A stretch of DNA of 64,000 nucleotides from Rossellomorea aquimaris (GCF_001877785.1 NZ_MINN01000106.1:309858-373857), one strand, 5' to 3'. Positions 25,932 to 34,693 are shown, counted from the first letter of the stretch. Notes: generated by a model not told the origin, from the letters alone. Translations and numbers: made by a program.

Positions 25932-26501
25932 TTAAAGATCCAGATTCCAAAGCCTCGGGTCACCCGAGGAAATCGCAAGTGCCCCGGCTCTGAGTCCTTT
26001 GAGGATATCGTCCTTGTTGCTGATCAGGCCTCCGGCAATGATCGGCAGTGCAGTCATTGTCGTCAATTTATCAATGATGGCCGGCATGAGGCCCGGAAGG
26101 ACTTCAATGGCATCCGGCTTACAGTTATGGGCAATTTCGATTCCTTTGGCAAGGGCATTGCGGTCGATAAGGAAAAGGCGCTGTATCGTCATTAGGCCTT
26201 CTTCCTTTGCATACTTGATCAGGTTGCTCTTCGTTGTGATGATGCCGGCAGGCTTCCAGATTTCCGCTATGTACTTGATCGCGCTCTTCGTATTCGACAG
26301 CCCGTCGATGAAATCAATATGTATAAAGGTGGTCTTCCCGGCTTCCTTCAGTTTTATCAGGTAATCATTCATCGTGATCAAGTTCCCTGTCAAGATGAAC
26401 ACGATGTTCGCATTTGAATTTGCGGCCCTGTCTAAGTCCGCTTCTTCTTTTATGGAGGCAATCACTTGTGATTGAACAATATCGGTCAGGTTTTTCTTCA
26501 T
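25932..26501 (-). CDS. glpP: Glycerol-3-phosphate responsive antiterminator GlpP
   Basis: A 189-residue RNA-binding antiterminator that, with glycerol-3-phosphate, prevents early termination in glp leader RNAs in B. subtilis. The TIM-barrel-like family pattern is present: VFILTGNLITMNDYLIKLKEAGK, then FIHIDFIDGL, IEVLPGLMP and IAGGLISNKDDI. The start at 26501 follows AAAGGAGCA; the longer frame to 26558 crosses the promoter. No glpF, glpK or glpD is in this window, so it stands apart from its usual targets. Confidence 0.88.
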   Translation of the reverse strand: MKKNLTDIVQSQVIASIKEEADLDRAANSNANIVFILTGNLITMNDYLIKLKEAGKTTFIHIDFIDGLSNTKSAIKYIAEIWKPAGIITTKSNLIKYAKEEGLMTIQRLFLIDRNALAKGIEIAHNCKPDAIEVLPGLMPAIIDKLTTMTALPIIAGGLISNKDDILKGLRAGALAISSGDPRLWNLDL

Positions 26502-26529
26502 CTGCACTGCTCCTTTTAAAAGTCTGAAA

Positions 26530-26558
26530 ATTATATATTTATTGTAGCATAAGGTCAA
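26530..26558 (-). promoter_or_regulatory. Promoter of glpP
   Basis: On the minus strand TTGACC (26558-26553), a 17-bp spacer and TATAAT (26535-26530), 29 bases before the start codon. Confidence 0.7.
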
Positions 26559-26710
26559 TACCGGTTAATTTGCTTTCACGTATTAAGGGAGGTTGTAGAT
26601 GGATTGCTATAGGTGATTTTTTATTAACAGTGATTACGTTCCCCAAGTTTCCGTTTTTATGTTAAAATATAGTTAATGGTCTGAAAAATGAATAAACTTT
26701 GAATTCGGTG

Positions 26711-26760
26711 GAGTCTGTCGCAGCGGGGTATGTATGCCCGTTAACGACAGGCTTTTTTTA
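26711..26760 (+). terminator. Terminator-like hairpin in the leader of the DUF1538 operon
   Basis: AGTCTGTCG pairs with CGACAGGCT around an inner CGGG/CCCG hairpin, followed by seven T. It lies about 90 bp before the DUF1538 start and downstream of a TAAAAT at 26663. No gene ends just before it on this strand, so it is either an attenuator or the end of a small RNA. Confidence 0.6.
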
Positions 26761-26849
26761 TTTCTCACGGCCTGGTACCAGTGATCTGAAATAGCGGGGT
26801 GATTCTGATATAAACAAATAAATAACTACAGGAAAGGAATGAAGCTTAG

Positions 26850-28349
26850 TTGAATGTACTGGTTGAAAAGTTAAAAGAAGTATTGTTTGCCGTTCTCCCA
26901 ATTACCTTCTTAGTGATGGTCTTGAACTTTACATTAGTCCCTTTGGGTCCGGCTTTATTGATGCGGTTTATTATCGGCGCCATATTGATTGTTATTGGAT
27001 TAACGATATTCTTGATTGGTGTTGATGTAGGGGTCACGCCGGTCGGTCAATCGATGGGAGGCATGCTTGCGAAATCGAATAAAATCTGGGTTGTGATTTT
27101 AATTGGTTTAGGCCTTGGCTTTTTCATCTCGATTGCTGAACCTGACTTGCATATACTTTCCGGGCAGGTGGAAAGTGTTACTTCAGGTTTGATTTCAAAG
27201 GGGAGTATAGTGGTAGTTGTTTCGGTCGGCATTGGTCTATTGATTGCGGTCGGTCTCGTCCGGATCGTGTATAACTTTCCTTTATATAAGTTGTTGACCA
27301 TTCTTTATCTCGTCATTTTAATTTTGGCGATTTTTACTTCACCTGAGTTTCTGGCCATCTCTTTTGATGCATCAGGGGCGACGACAGGTGCCTTGACGGT
27401 TCCCTTCATTCTGGCCCTGGCTTTAGGGGCTTCCGGATTGAAAAGGGATAGTAAGGCTTCAGAAAAAGACAGCTTCGGCCTGGTCGCCATCGCGTCCACC
27501 GGGGCAATCATAACCGTCATGATTATGAACATCATTTCTAAAACGGATGAGATAACAGGCAGTCTTGAATCTATGCACTCAGATTCCAATGATGTCATCG
27601 CTCCGTTTCTTCATCACTCGCAATTCTTGATCAAGGAAATATTCATCGCCCTGCTTCCCATAGTCGTTACTTTCCTTATATTCCAGTTCATTTCATTTAA
27701 GATGTCGAAGAAAAGGGTCAAGAAAATCATGCTGGGCTTCCTCCTCACATTCATTGGACTGGTTTTATTCCTTGTGGGGGTAAACGCCGGATTTATGGAT
27801 GTCGGCAGTGAAATCGGCCATAGTATCGCCTCTATGGACAATAAAGCATATGTTATTATCATAGCCTTTGTTCTTGGTCTGGTGACGATTCTCGCAGAAC
27901 CGGCTGTTCATGTCTTAACCCGCCAAATTGAGGATGTTACAAGCGGATATGTCAAAAGGAAGGCTGTACTTGCCACACTCAGCGTAGGTGTCGGCCTGGC
28001 TATAGCCTTGGCCATAGTAAGGATCCTTGTTCCCGGACTTCAATTATGGCATTATCTGCTCCCGGGATATCTCATCGCACTCATTCTGTCCTATATTGTT
28101 CCAAAGCTGTTTGTAGGGATTGGATTTGACTCGGGTGGCGTGGCATCAGGACCGATGACCGCAACATTTATCCTCGCTTTTGTTCAAGGTGCGGCGGAAG
28201 CGGTTGAAGGTGCAGATGTATTAAAAGACGGCTTCGGTATGATTGCCATGGTCGCCATGACTCCGATTATCGCTTTGCAGATATTGGGGCTTGTCTTTAA
28301 ACTGAAATCAAAAAAGGGAGGATTTGAAAAGGATGCCCAAACACAATGA
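26850..28349 (+). CDS. Doubled DUF1538 membrane protein
   Basis: A 499-residue integral membrane protein formed of two homologous halves. The block 'AEPDLHILSGQVESVTSG' with 'GIGLLIAVGLVRIV' in the first half matches 'AEPAVHVLTRQIEDVTSG' with 'GVGLAIALAIVRIL' in the second. About 12-14 hydrophobic helices. From memory, DUF1538 pairs (UmpA/UmpB) were reported as two-component Na+(K+)/H+ antiporters in Halomonas; here both are fused in one chain, so a cation antiporter is a fair guess. TTG start. The next gene overlaps its 3' end and encodes a P-II-like regulator. Confidence 0.8.
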   Translation: MNVLVEKLKEVLFAVLPITFLVMVLNFTLVPLGPALLMRFIIGAILIVIGLTIFLIGVDVGVTPVGQSMGGMLAKSNKIWVVILIGLGLGFFISIAEPDLHILSGQVESVTSGLISKGSIVVVVSVGIGLLIAVGLVRIVYNFPLYKLLTILYLVILILAIFTSPEFLAISFDASGATTGALTVPFILALALGASGLKRDSKASEKDSFGLVAIASTGAIITVMIMNIISKTDEITGSLESMHSDSNDVIAPFLHHSQFLIKEIFIALLPIVVTFLIFQFISFKMSKKRVKKIMLGFLLTFIGLVLFLVGVNAGFMDVGSEIGHSIASMDNKAYVIIIAFVLGLVTILAEPAVHVLTRQIEDVTSGYVKRKAVLATLSVGVGLAIALAIVRILVPGLQLWHYLLPGYLIALILSYIVPKLFVGIGFDSGGVASGPMTATFILAFVQGAAEAVEGADVLKDGFGMIAMVAMTPIIALQILGLVFKLKSKKGGFEKDAQTQ

Positions 28350-29001
28350 AATGGCCGAGTATGAGCTGATATGTATAATCGTTGACTTTGGAAAGGGAAG
28401 CAAAGTGCTGCAGACAGCAAAAAAGTTCGGTATTTCAGGAGGCACGGTCATGATTGGAAACGGGACGATTAAAAACAACCTCCTGGAACTTTTGGCGTTA
28501 TCATCGAGCCGTAAAGAAATTGTGTTAATGGTGGCTGATAAAAATACAGCCTATAAAGTGGTGGAACAGCTTGATATGAAATTGAAGTTCACAAGGAAAA
28601 ATCATGGGATTGCCTTTACTACATCTGTAGGGTATGTATTAGGAGCCCGGAGTAGTGTAAAGAATGATGAGAAAGAAGAAAGGGGTGCGGAAGGACCAAT
28701 GTATCATGCCATTACAGTGATTGTGGAAAAAGGGAATGCAACAGAAGTAATCGACGCGGCATCGGAAGCAGGTTCAAAAGGCGGAACCATCATTAACGCC
28801 CGGGGATCCGGCATTCATGAAACGAGCAAGGTATTTAACATGGATATTGAACCTGAAAAAGAAATCGTCATGATCCTTTCTAATAATGAAAATACCGATG
28901 CCATCGTTTCCTCGATTAGAGCCAAACTGAAAATCGATGAACCGGGAAACGGGATCATTTACATTCAAGATGTGAATAAAACGTACGGTTTATATGAATG
29001 A
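28333..29001 (+). CDS. Tandem P-II-like signalling protein
   Basis: A 222-residue protein made of two P-II-fold domains (about residues 8-105 and 118-222). Domain 1 begins YELICIIVDFGKGSKVLQTA with GGTVMIGNGT. Domain 2 begins YHAITVIVEKGNATEVIDAA with GGTIINARGSG and ends in PGNGIIYIQDV, comparable to the C-terminal P-II motif. The uridylylated T-loop tyrosine is not evident. The ATG at 28333 lies 10 bases after AGGGAGGA and overlaps the DUF1538 gene by 17 bp, implying coupling. It probably gates the transporter, as GlnK gates AmtB. Confidence 0.8.
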   Translation: MPKHNEMAEYELICIIVDFGKGSKVLQTAKKFGISGGTVMIGNGTIKNNLLELLALSSSRKEIVLMVADKNTAYKVVEQLDMKLKFTRKNHGIAFTTSVGYVLGARSSVKNDEKEERGAEGPMYHAITVIVEKGNATEVIDAASEAGSKGGTIINARGSGIHETSKVFNMDIEPEKEIVMILSNNENTDAIVSSIRAKLKIDEPGNGIIYIQDVNKTYGLYE

Positions 29002-29080
29002 ACGGCATCTGATTGCAATGTGAACAATTCGAATCAGGCTGGCCGCCGGTTTATAAAATGGAGTAGGGGAGGCAGATTAC

Positions 29081-29389
29081 TTGGTTATGCATTTTGCTAT
29101 TACTGCGCTTATTTATATATTGCTGCTGGTATTAACCTACGAAGCAATAATCTTGAATAACAGCAGTACGGATAAAAGTATAGAAATCATAACTTTATCG
29201 TTCAATCGTGCTTATACCATCCTTTTATTCGGCCTGCTTATTGTGTACGGCATGGTGAAACATCCATACACTGATTTTGATCATCAGACTACTTCCTTTT
29301 TGATTTTGGGAAGTAAGTTCATTTCTTTGCTAACACTCGGCGGAAGTTTCATTTTACTTTACAGAAAAAGTTGTAAAAACTTTCGCTGA
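29081..29389 (+). CDS. Small membrane protein of the DUF1538 operon
   Basis: A 102-residue protein with three hydrophobic helices (about 5-25, 45-62 and 72-94) and a basic C-terminus (YRKSCKNFR). It starts with TTG eight bases after AGGGGAGG. It follows the P-II-like gene after 79 bp and precedes a strong terminator, so it is probably the last gene of the operon. I do not recognise a family. Function unknown. Confidence 0.6.
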   Translation: MVMHFAITALIYILLLVLTYEAIILNNSSTDKSIEIITLSFNRAYTILLFGLLIVYGMVKHPYTDFDHQTTSFLILGSKFISLLTLGGSFILLYRKSCKNFR

Positions 29390-29407
29390 ATTGGACCGTT
29401 CCATGAT

Positions 29408-29446
29408 AAAGGAGCTCAACTCTTCCCGGAGTTGAGCTCCTTTTTT
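29408..29446. terminator. Terminator after the DUF1538 operon
   Basis: AAAGGAGCTCAACTC pairs with GAGTTGAGCTCCTTTTTT. Almost the same as the hairpin at 25891-25931. Confidence 0.88.
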
Positions 29447-29476
29447 AAAGAAATCTAATCGACTCTGATATTCAAC

Positions 29477-29668
29477 TTAATCATTCTTATAATCAGGGTG
29501 CCTGGACTCGGCTAGCTGTTCCAGCCGGTGTATTCTCCTGTTCAGTTGATGAATTGAACGGTCAAGTTCGCGTGCGTTTTTCTCCAATAGATCTAATCGG
29601 TAATAACAGATAGCTGCTGTATATTGTCTCTGCAGTTGAGCGGGATATGGAATACAGCCAAAATGCAT
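29477..29668 (-). CDS. Small coiled-coil protein, paralogue of the one at 43.0 kb
   Basis: A 63-residue protein whose C-terminal two thirds is a strong amphipathic helix (YRLDLLEKNARELDRSIHQL, then NRRIHRLEQLA). The second copy at 43044-43223 shares 'RQY-x-A-x-C-x-YRL-x-x-LEK' and 'HRLEQLA'. The ATG at 29668 follows GAGGTG at nine bases; the longer frame to 29788 runs through a stem-loop. N-terminal Tyr/Pro/Gln-rich. No membrane segment. Function unknown. Confidence 0.65.
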   Translation of the reverse strand: MHFGCIPYPAQLQRQYTAAICYYRLDLLEKNARELDRSIHQLNRRIHRLEQLAESRHPDYKND

Positions 29669-29738
29669 GATCACGATCACCTCATTTCGAATAGTAAATG
29701 GGGTTATTAAATGGTATTCAACATCATAAAAAGTGTTT

Positions 29739-29800
29739 GGGCTGTCGGGGCAGCTGACGAAATAAATAAAGAAGCGCTGCTGCCTCAACCCGACAGCCCC
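29739..29800. other. Long stem-loop upstream of the coiled-coil gene
   Basis: GGGCTGTCGGG (29739-29749) and CCCGACAGCCC (29790-29800) form a perfect 11-bp outer stem with inner GCAGC/GCTGC pairing. On the minus strand it is followed by AAACACTTTTT. Possible terminator for an unseen transcript or a leader structure. Confidence 0.4.
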
Positions 29801-29927
29801 CTGAATATATAGGATTCATGGTTACTGCCTTGTAGATGGTGATGATAATAATATGGCTCGTTCTTCGTACGGGTTGAAAACGCATGACATAGGCTGTCCG
29901 GCAAATAATTGAAGTGTTTGAAAAGAC

Positions 29928-29961
29928 AAGGATACCGCTCATTTAGTGAGGAGGTATCCTT
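29928..29961. other. Perfect inverted repeat upstream of the hydrogenase operon
   Basis: AAGGATACC (29928-29936) and GGTATCCTT (29953-29961) with a 16-base loop, about 95 bp before hypA. It may be a terminator isolating the operon or a leader hairpin. I could not identify a reliable promoter or an Fnr-type box in 29800-30056. Confidence 0.4.
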
Positions 29962-30056
29962 GATTTTATTTATGATCAGTCCCCAAAAAGCACTTCTGTA
30001 CAAGATGTTCTTTTTACTAAAGCCGAGCATAGATATGAAATTGAGAGGTGTTAGGG

Positions 30057-30416
30057 ATGCACGAAATGTCGCTTATGGCTGAGATTATCAGAATAGTTTC
30101 TGACGATGCCAAGGTGAATGGGATCAGGAAAGTGTCCAGGATAAGTGTGATTGTTGGTGATTTATCAAATGTACTGCCTGATGCGCTGGAGCTGGCCTTT
30201 TTTTATTTTCAGAAGCAGGGGTTGGTCATTCTTGATGAAACGACGGAATTGGAATTGATAAGTGAAGCGGCGAAGGCAAGGTGCCGAAAGTGTTTGCTTG
30301 AGTTTACACCCGATTATAGAGTGGCGCTTTGCCAGAAGTGCGGGCTGCCCCATTGTGAGCTTGTTTCAGGTGAGACTTTTCGGGTTGAATCATATGAAGG
30401 AAGTGATGAAGTGTGA
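30057..30416 (+). CDS. hypA: Hydrogenase nickel-insertion protein HypA
   Basis: A 119-residue metallochaperone that, with HypB, delivers nickel to the hydrogenase large subunit. The start at 30057 gives the obligatory N-terminus Met-His-Glu, in which His2 binds nickel. The zinc site is CRKC...CQKC (about residues 72-94). GAGAGGTGTTAGGG lies upstream. It is the first gene of a ten-gene operon; the next start overlaps its stop by 4 bp. Confidence 0.95.
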   Translation: MHEMSLMAEIIRIVSDDAKVNGIRKVSRISVIVGDLSNVLPDALELAFFYFQKQGLVILDETTELELISEAAKARCRKCLLEFTPDYRVALCQKCGLPHCELVSGETFRVESYEGSDEV

Positions 30417-31072
30417 AGATCGAGCTGCAAGAGGATGTGTTGAAGGATCAGAATTTGGCTGCTGCATTCAATAGGGAAGCATTCAAGAAAAACCATACAC
30501 TTGTCATTAATTTGATGAGTTCTCCGGGGGCAGGGAAAACGACTTTACTGGAAGAGACGATCAAGGCTTTAAATAAGGAGTTCCGTATGGCTGTGATCGA
30601 AGGCGATCTGGCAACGGAACTGGATGCGGAACGGCTACGTTCGCTGGGTGTCAGAACGGTTCAGATCAATACGGTGGGTGGATGCCACCTTGATGCCAGG
30701 ATGATTGCGAAAACGCTGCCTAATTTTGAACTGGATTCGATTGATATTCTCTTTATTGAAAACATCGGGAATTTGGTTTGCCCCTCTGGATATGATTTAG
30801 GACAAGACTATAAAGTAGTGGTCTTAAGTGTGCCTGAAGGAAACGATAAAATACCGAAATATCCTGTCATGTTCAGGCGCACCGATTTAACAATCGTGAA
30901 TAAAATCGACATCCTTCCGTATGTATCCTTCGATTTAGAAGAAGCCGCAAGAAATTTAAAGGAAATAAACCCGCAGGCACAGTTGAAAGCCTTATCCGCC
31001 AAAACGGGTGAAGGGATGGAAGAATGGATCACTTGGATAAAGGATGCATATCGTCAATGTACAAAGCCATAA
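30413..31072 (+). CDS. hypB: Hydrogenase nickel-incorporation GTPase HypB
   Basis: A 219-residue SIMIBI-class GTPase. Walker A is SSPGAGKTT (about residues 36-44), switch regions lie around VIEGDLATELDA and INTVGGCHLDA, and the G4 motif is NKID. The metal-binding Cys at the dimer interface (GGCH) is conserved. The N-terminus has neither the CxxCGC motif nor a histidine-rich nickel store found in some orthologues, so it is the short form. GTG start overlapping hypA by 4 bp; hypF overlaps its end. Confidence 0.95.
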   Translation: MKIELQEDVLKDQNLAAAFNREAFKKNHTLVINLMSSPGAGKTTLLEETIKALNKEFRMAVIEGDLATELDAERLRSLGVRTVQINTVGGCHLDARMIAKTLPNFELDSIDILFIENIGNLVCPSGYDLGQDYKVVVLSVPEGNDKIPKYPVMFRRTDLTIVNKIDILPYVSFDLEEAARNLKEINPQAQLKALSAKTGEGMEEWITWIKDAYRQCTKP

Positions 31073-33348
31073 AAGTAATCGTAAGAGGAAAGGTGCAGGG
31101 TGTGGGTTTTCGTCCATTTGTCTATTCCCTTTCAAAAAAATATCAGCTCAGTGGAACGGTCCAAAATAATCTGGACGGTGTCATCATCCTGGCGGAAGGA
31201 GAGGAAGGGCAGTTAGGGAATATGGTAGATGAAATCAAAAGGCATCCGCCTATATTGGCGAAGATCAATGAGATAACCACCCATCCCATTCCGCTTACCC
31301 ATCATAAAGGATTTACGATTATTCCCAGCCGGGTAAACGGGAGGGCTGTTCCCTGGATTCCTGCGGATGCGGGTATCTGTGACCAATGTCTGGAGGAAAT
31401 GAACGACCCCTGTAACCGGCGTTATCACTATCCGTTTATAAACTGCACCCAGTGCGGACCGCGCTATACGATTATCAATCGACTTCCTTATGATCGTCCA
31501 CATACGACCATGAAGGATTTCCCTATGTGCCATGACTGCCGGGTAGAGTATGAAGATCCATTGAATCGGCGCCACCATGCCCAGCCTATTTGTTGTCCGG
31601 AGTGCGGGCCAACCGTAACGCTTCATAACCAAAGCGGGGAATCATTGGCTGAAAATCAAACAGCCATCACCCGGACATTCGAGTTGATCAAACAAGGATA
31701 TATCGTGGCCATCAAAGGGATCGGCGGCTTCCATTTAGCTTGTGATGCGTATCAAGAAAGGGCTGTTGACCGATTAAGGATTCGAAAGAGACGGCCGCAG
31801 AAACCTTTGGCGGTTATGGTCAAGTCGTTAGAGGCGGCAAGGGATCTCTGTCATATCTCGAGCAGCGAGGAAGATTTTCTGATGAGCCCTGAAAAGCCGA
31901 TTGTTATTTTGAAAAAAAGAAGAGGGGGTGCTTTATCGCAGAATATCTCCCCTGGCTTATCGACGATCGGGGTGATGCTTCCTTATACCCCTCTTCATCA
32001 TCTTCTGTTTAAAGAAAATAAGTTGGACTGTATCGTGATGACGAGTGCGAATCCTTCAGGGCTTCCGATTTTATATAAAGATGAGGATTTAAAACATGTA
32101 CAAAACATCTGTGATTATACCTTAACCCATAATCGCAGAATCGATTTTCCGATTGATGACTCGGTCGTTCAGTGTGACGAGGAACATCCGGTATTAGTAC
32201 GGCGCGCAAGAGGATACGTTCCAGAGCCGCTGAAGACAGCAACTGGTGTGGATCGAATGATTGCGCTGGGAGGAAATCAAAAGAATACATTCTCCGTCGG
32301 GAAGGGGGATACCATTGTTATGGGTCCCCATGTGGGTGATTTGGAGAACGAAGAAATGATCGCCTCCTTTGAATCACAGCTGCGCCATTATAAAGAGTAT
32401 CTGGGGGTCAATGAAGTGAGCATGGCTGTCGACATGCATCCCCTATACGCATCCACTTCTATTGCAAAAAAACTCAAGGGTAAAACCATAACCGTTCAGC
32501 ACCACCATGCACACCATGTATCCTGCTTGGAGGATAACGGTCTTACCGAGCCATGTGCGGGGATCATCTTGGATGGTACCGGATACGGGGAAGACGGGAA
32601 TATCTGGGGCTTTGAATTCTTATATGGAGACGCACAATCATTTGAACGACTGGCTCACCTGACATACACTCCTCTTCCGGGCGGGGAAAAAGCCGTGAAA
32701 GAACCGTGGAGGAATGCAGTGGGGATGCTGCTTCATTACTGGCCGGAGAATGGGAAAGAATTATGCCTGAAGCTGTTTCCTGAGAAAGCAAAGGAAATAA
32801 ACGTTATGGAACAGATGATTGCCCATGGGATCAATACGCCGATGGCCGGGACCTGCGGCCGCTTATTTGATGCAATTAGTGCCATTCTCGGAATATGCAC
32901 GGTTTCAACATATGAAGGGGAGGCGGCGGTCAAATTATCTGATTATATGAGCAGAACCCAACTTGAAAACGCAGGGGAAACATATCCCTATCATATAAAT
33001 AAAAGCACCCCAAACCAGCTTCAACTTGACTTATCGCCTAGGATTTATGAAATCATCCAGGACAAATGGCAAAAACCCATAGAGGAAATCGCTCAGAAAT
33101 TTCATGTCACTTTGGTGTCTTGCTGTATACAGATGGTGTTGGAACTTTTCAGGAATCGGCCGGAATACAATAGAACAGTCGTACTGTCGGGAGGATCCTT
33201 CCAAAATATTTTTCTGGCAAGGGAAATCCGGGAAGGGCTCAAAAAAGAGGGATTCAACGTCTATACCCATAGACACGTTCCTTGTCACGATGGGGGCTTA
33301 TCATTAGGCCAGCTCATCATTGCTGCTCATAGGCTGGAAGGAAGATAA
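31057..33348 (+). CDS. hypF: Carbamoyltransferase HypF
   Basis: A 763-residue enzyme that uses carbamoyl phosphate to start cyanide-ligand synthesis for the NiFe site. Domains in order: an acylphosphatase-like domain (about 1-90, VRGKVQGVGFRPFVY), twin zinc fingers (CDQC...CTQC and CHDC...CPEC, about 105-185), a YrdC-like domain (about 200-390, KRRPQKPLAVM) and a Kae1-like domain (about 400-763) with the metal motif VQHHHAHHVSC and GLSLGQ at the end. The ATG at 31057 overlaps hypB by 16 bp. Full length compared with the family. Confidence 0.95.
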   Translation: MYKAIKVIVRGKVQGVGFRPFVYSLSKKYQLSGTVQNNLDGVIILAEGEEGQLGNMVDEIKRHPPILAKINEITTHPIPLTHHKGFTIIPSRVNGRAVPWIPADAGICDQCLEEMNDPCNRRYHYPFINCTQCGPRYTIINRLPYDRPHTTMKDFPMCHDCRVEYEDPLNRRHHAQPICCPECGPTVTLHNQSGESLAENQTAITRTFELIKQGYIVAIKGIGGFHLACDAYQERAVDRLRIRKRRPQKPLAVMVKSLEAARDLCHISSSEEDFLMSPEKPIVILKKRRGGALSQNISPGLSTIGVMLPYTPLHHLLFKENKLDCIVMTSANPSGLPILYKDEDLKHVQNICDYTLTHNRRIDFPIDDSVVQCDEEHPVLVRRARGYVPEPLKTATGVDRMIALGGNQKNTFSVGKGDTIVMGPHVGDLENEEMIASFESQLRHYKEYLGVNEVSMAVDMHPLYASTSIAKKLKGKTITVQHHHAHHVSCLEDNGLTEPCAGIILDGTGYGEDGNIWGFEFLYGDAQSFERLAHLTYTPLPGGEKAVKEPWRNAVGMLLHYWPENGKELCLKLFPEKAKEINVMEQMIAHGINTPMAGTCGRLFDAISAILGICTVSTYEGEAAVKLSDYMSRTQLENAGETYPYHINKSTPNQLQLDLSPRIYEIIQDKWQKPIEEIAQKFHVTLVSCCIQMVLELFRNRPEYNRTVVLSGGSFQNIFLAREIREGLKKEGFNVYTHRHVPCHDGGLSLGQLIIAAHRLEGR

Positions 33349-33373
33349 AAGAAAATGAAGGTGGCGAATGGAT

Positions 33374-33625
33374 GTGTGCTTGGGAGTACCGGCTAAAGTC
33401 ATTGAAATAAAAGGTCAGGAAGCCCTGGTGGATGTAATGGGGTCGAGGATGTTTGTAGGGACCTTTTTTGTTCCGGAGGTGAGGGTCGGTGATTATGTAT
33501 TGCTGCATGCGGGGCAGGCCCTTACCGTGGTGGATGAGAAATATGCCGAAGAGAGTATAGAAGAATGGAGGAATGTGTTAGATGGCAAGCATGGACCTTT
33601 TTTCGGATCCGGTCTTGACTCGTGA
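33374..33625 (+). CDS. hypC: Hydrogenase assembly chaperone HypC
   Basis: An 83-residue chaperone that carries the Fe(CN)2CO unit with HypD and binds the large-subunit precursor. A GTG at 33374 is chosen over the ATG at 33368: it is nine bases from AAGGTGG (the ATG is only three) and gives Met-Cys-Leu-Gly-Val-Pro, where the N-terminal Cys is essential in the family. Starting at the ATG would bury this Cys at position 4. The 3' end overlaps hypD by 44 bp. Confidence 0.93.
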   Translation: MCLGVPAKVIEIKGQEALVDVMGSRMFVGTFFVPEVRVGDYVLLHAGQALTVVDEKYAEESIEEWRNVLDGKHGPFFGSGLDS

Positions 33626-34688
33626 TTCAGTTGGGGCCGTCATCGATTTAGCAAAGAAATTCAAAGAAGAAAAAGGCCGGATTCCGGTATTCATGGAGGT
33701 ATGCGGTTCGCATACGATGGCACTGGCCAAAACAGGAATAAAAACGAGATTGAAAGAGTATGTACAGCTGATAGCCGGGCCGGGTTGTCCCGTATGTGTG
33801 ACAGATCAAAAGTCAATCGATGCCATGATTCAATTATCACAAGAGCCTGACACCATTCTTTGTACATTTGGGGATATGATGCGGGTACCGGGTTCTAAAT
33901 CTACCTTGATGAAAGCGAAGACAGACGGAAAGGATATCAGAGTCGTCTACTCGCCGTTGGACAGTGTGAAGATAGCTGAGGAAAATCCCGATAAGGAAGT
34001 CATTTTCTTAGGGATCGGTTTTGAAACGACGATTCCCATTCTCGTTCTTGCCGTTCTCCAGGCAGAAAGAAGGAATGTGAATAATTTTTCGGTTTGGATG
34101 ACTACAAAATTGGTGGAGCCTGTTTTAAGAGCCCTTCTTCACTCTGGCGAAGTGAAGCTTGATGGATTTCTCCTGCCGGGTCACGTTTCCGTTGTGATAG
34201 GAGAGCACAGCTATCGTTATTTAGAGGAAGAATTTTCTGTTTCGGGTGTCATCACCGGGTTTGAACCCGTTCAGTTACTCAGCGGGATTTATAAACTGCT
34301 GCAGCACCAGTTGGAAAAAAAGGTTAAAATCATCAACGATTATACATATGTTGTAAAAGACAAAGGAAATGTCGTGGCCCAACAATTACTGGAAGAATAC
34401 CTGGAAGCCCATGACGAGGCTTGGAGAGGGATGGGGACGATTCCCAAAAGCGGATTGGTTCTCAAAGAGAAGTATGCGAGGTACGACGCCAAAAAGAAGT
34501 TTAAGATTTCGATAGGGGAGCCGAGGGTGACCAAATGCCGCTGTGGTGAAATCGTCCGCAGATTAATTACCCCGGAAGAGTGTGTACTGTTCAATAAAGG
34601 ATGTACGCCCACTAATCCCATCGGTCCTTGCATGGTTTCAACAGAAGGAACCTGTGCGGCCCACTATCAATTCATGAGGGAGGTGTAG
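33582..34688 (+). CDS. hypD: Hydrogenase Fe-cofactor assembly protein HypD
   Basis: A 368-residue iron-sulfur scaffold on which the Fe(CN)2CO moiety is built with HypC and HypE. Conserved segments are FMEVCGSHTMAL (the Cys that contacts iron), AGPGCPVCVT (redox cysteines) and LPGHVSVVIG. The C-terminal [4Fe-4S] cysteines lie in KCRCGEIVRR...ECVLFNKGC...GPCMVS. The ATG lies inside hypC. Full length. Confidence 0.95.
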   Translation: MASMDLFSDPVLTRDSVGAVIDLAKKFKEEKGRIPVFMEVCGSHTMALAKTGIKTRLKEYVQLIAGPGCPVCVTDQKSIDAMIQLSQEPDTILCTFGDMMRVPGSKSTLMKAKTDGKDIRVVYSPLDSVKIAEENPDKEVIFLGIGFETTIPILVLAVLQAERRNVNNFSVWMTTKLVEPVLRALLHSGEVKLDGFLLPGHVSVVIGEHSYRYLEEEFSVSGVITGFEPVQLLSGIYKLLQHQLEKKVKIINDYTYVVKDKGNVVAQQLLEEYLEAHDEAWRGMGTIPKSGLVLKEKYARYDAKKKFKISIGEPRVTKCRCGEIVRRLITPEECVLFNKGCTPTNPIGPCMVSTEGTCAAHYQFMREV

Positions 34689-34693
34689 CTTCA

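Noticed and set aside
29724..30030. Minus-strand frames between the coiled-coil gene and hypA
   Set aside because: No ribosome-binding sites, and they cross two strong inverted repeats; composition is not protein-like.
30413..30560. Histidine-rich nickel storage region in HypB
   Set aside because: The N-terminus before the Walker motif has only isolated histidines and no CxxCGC.
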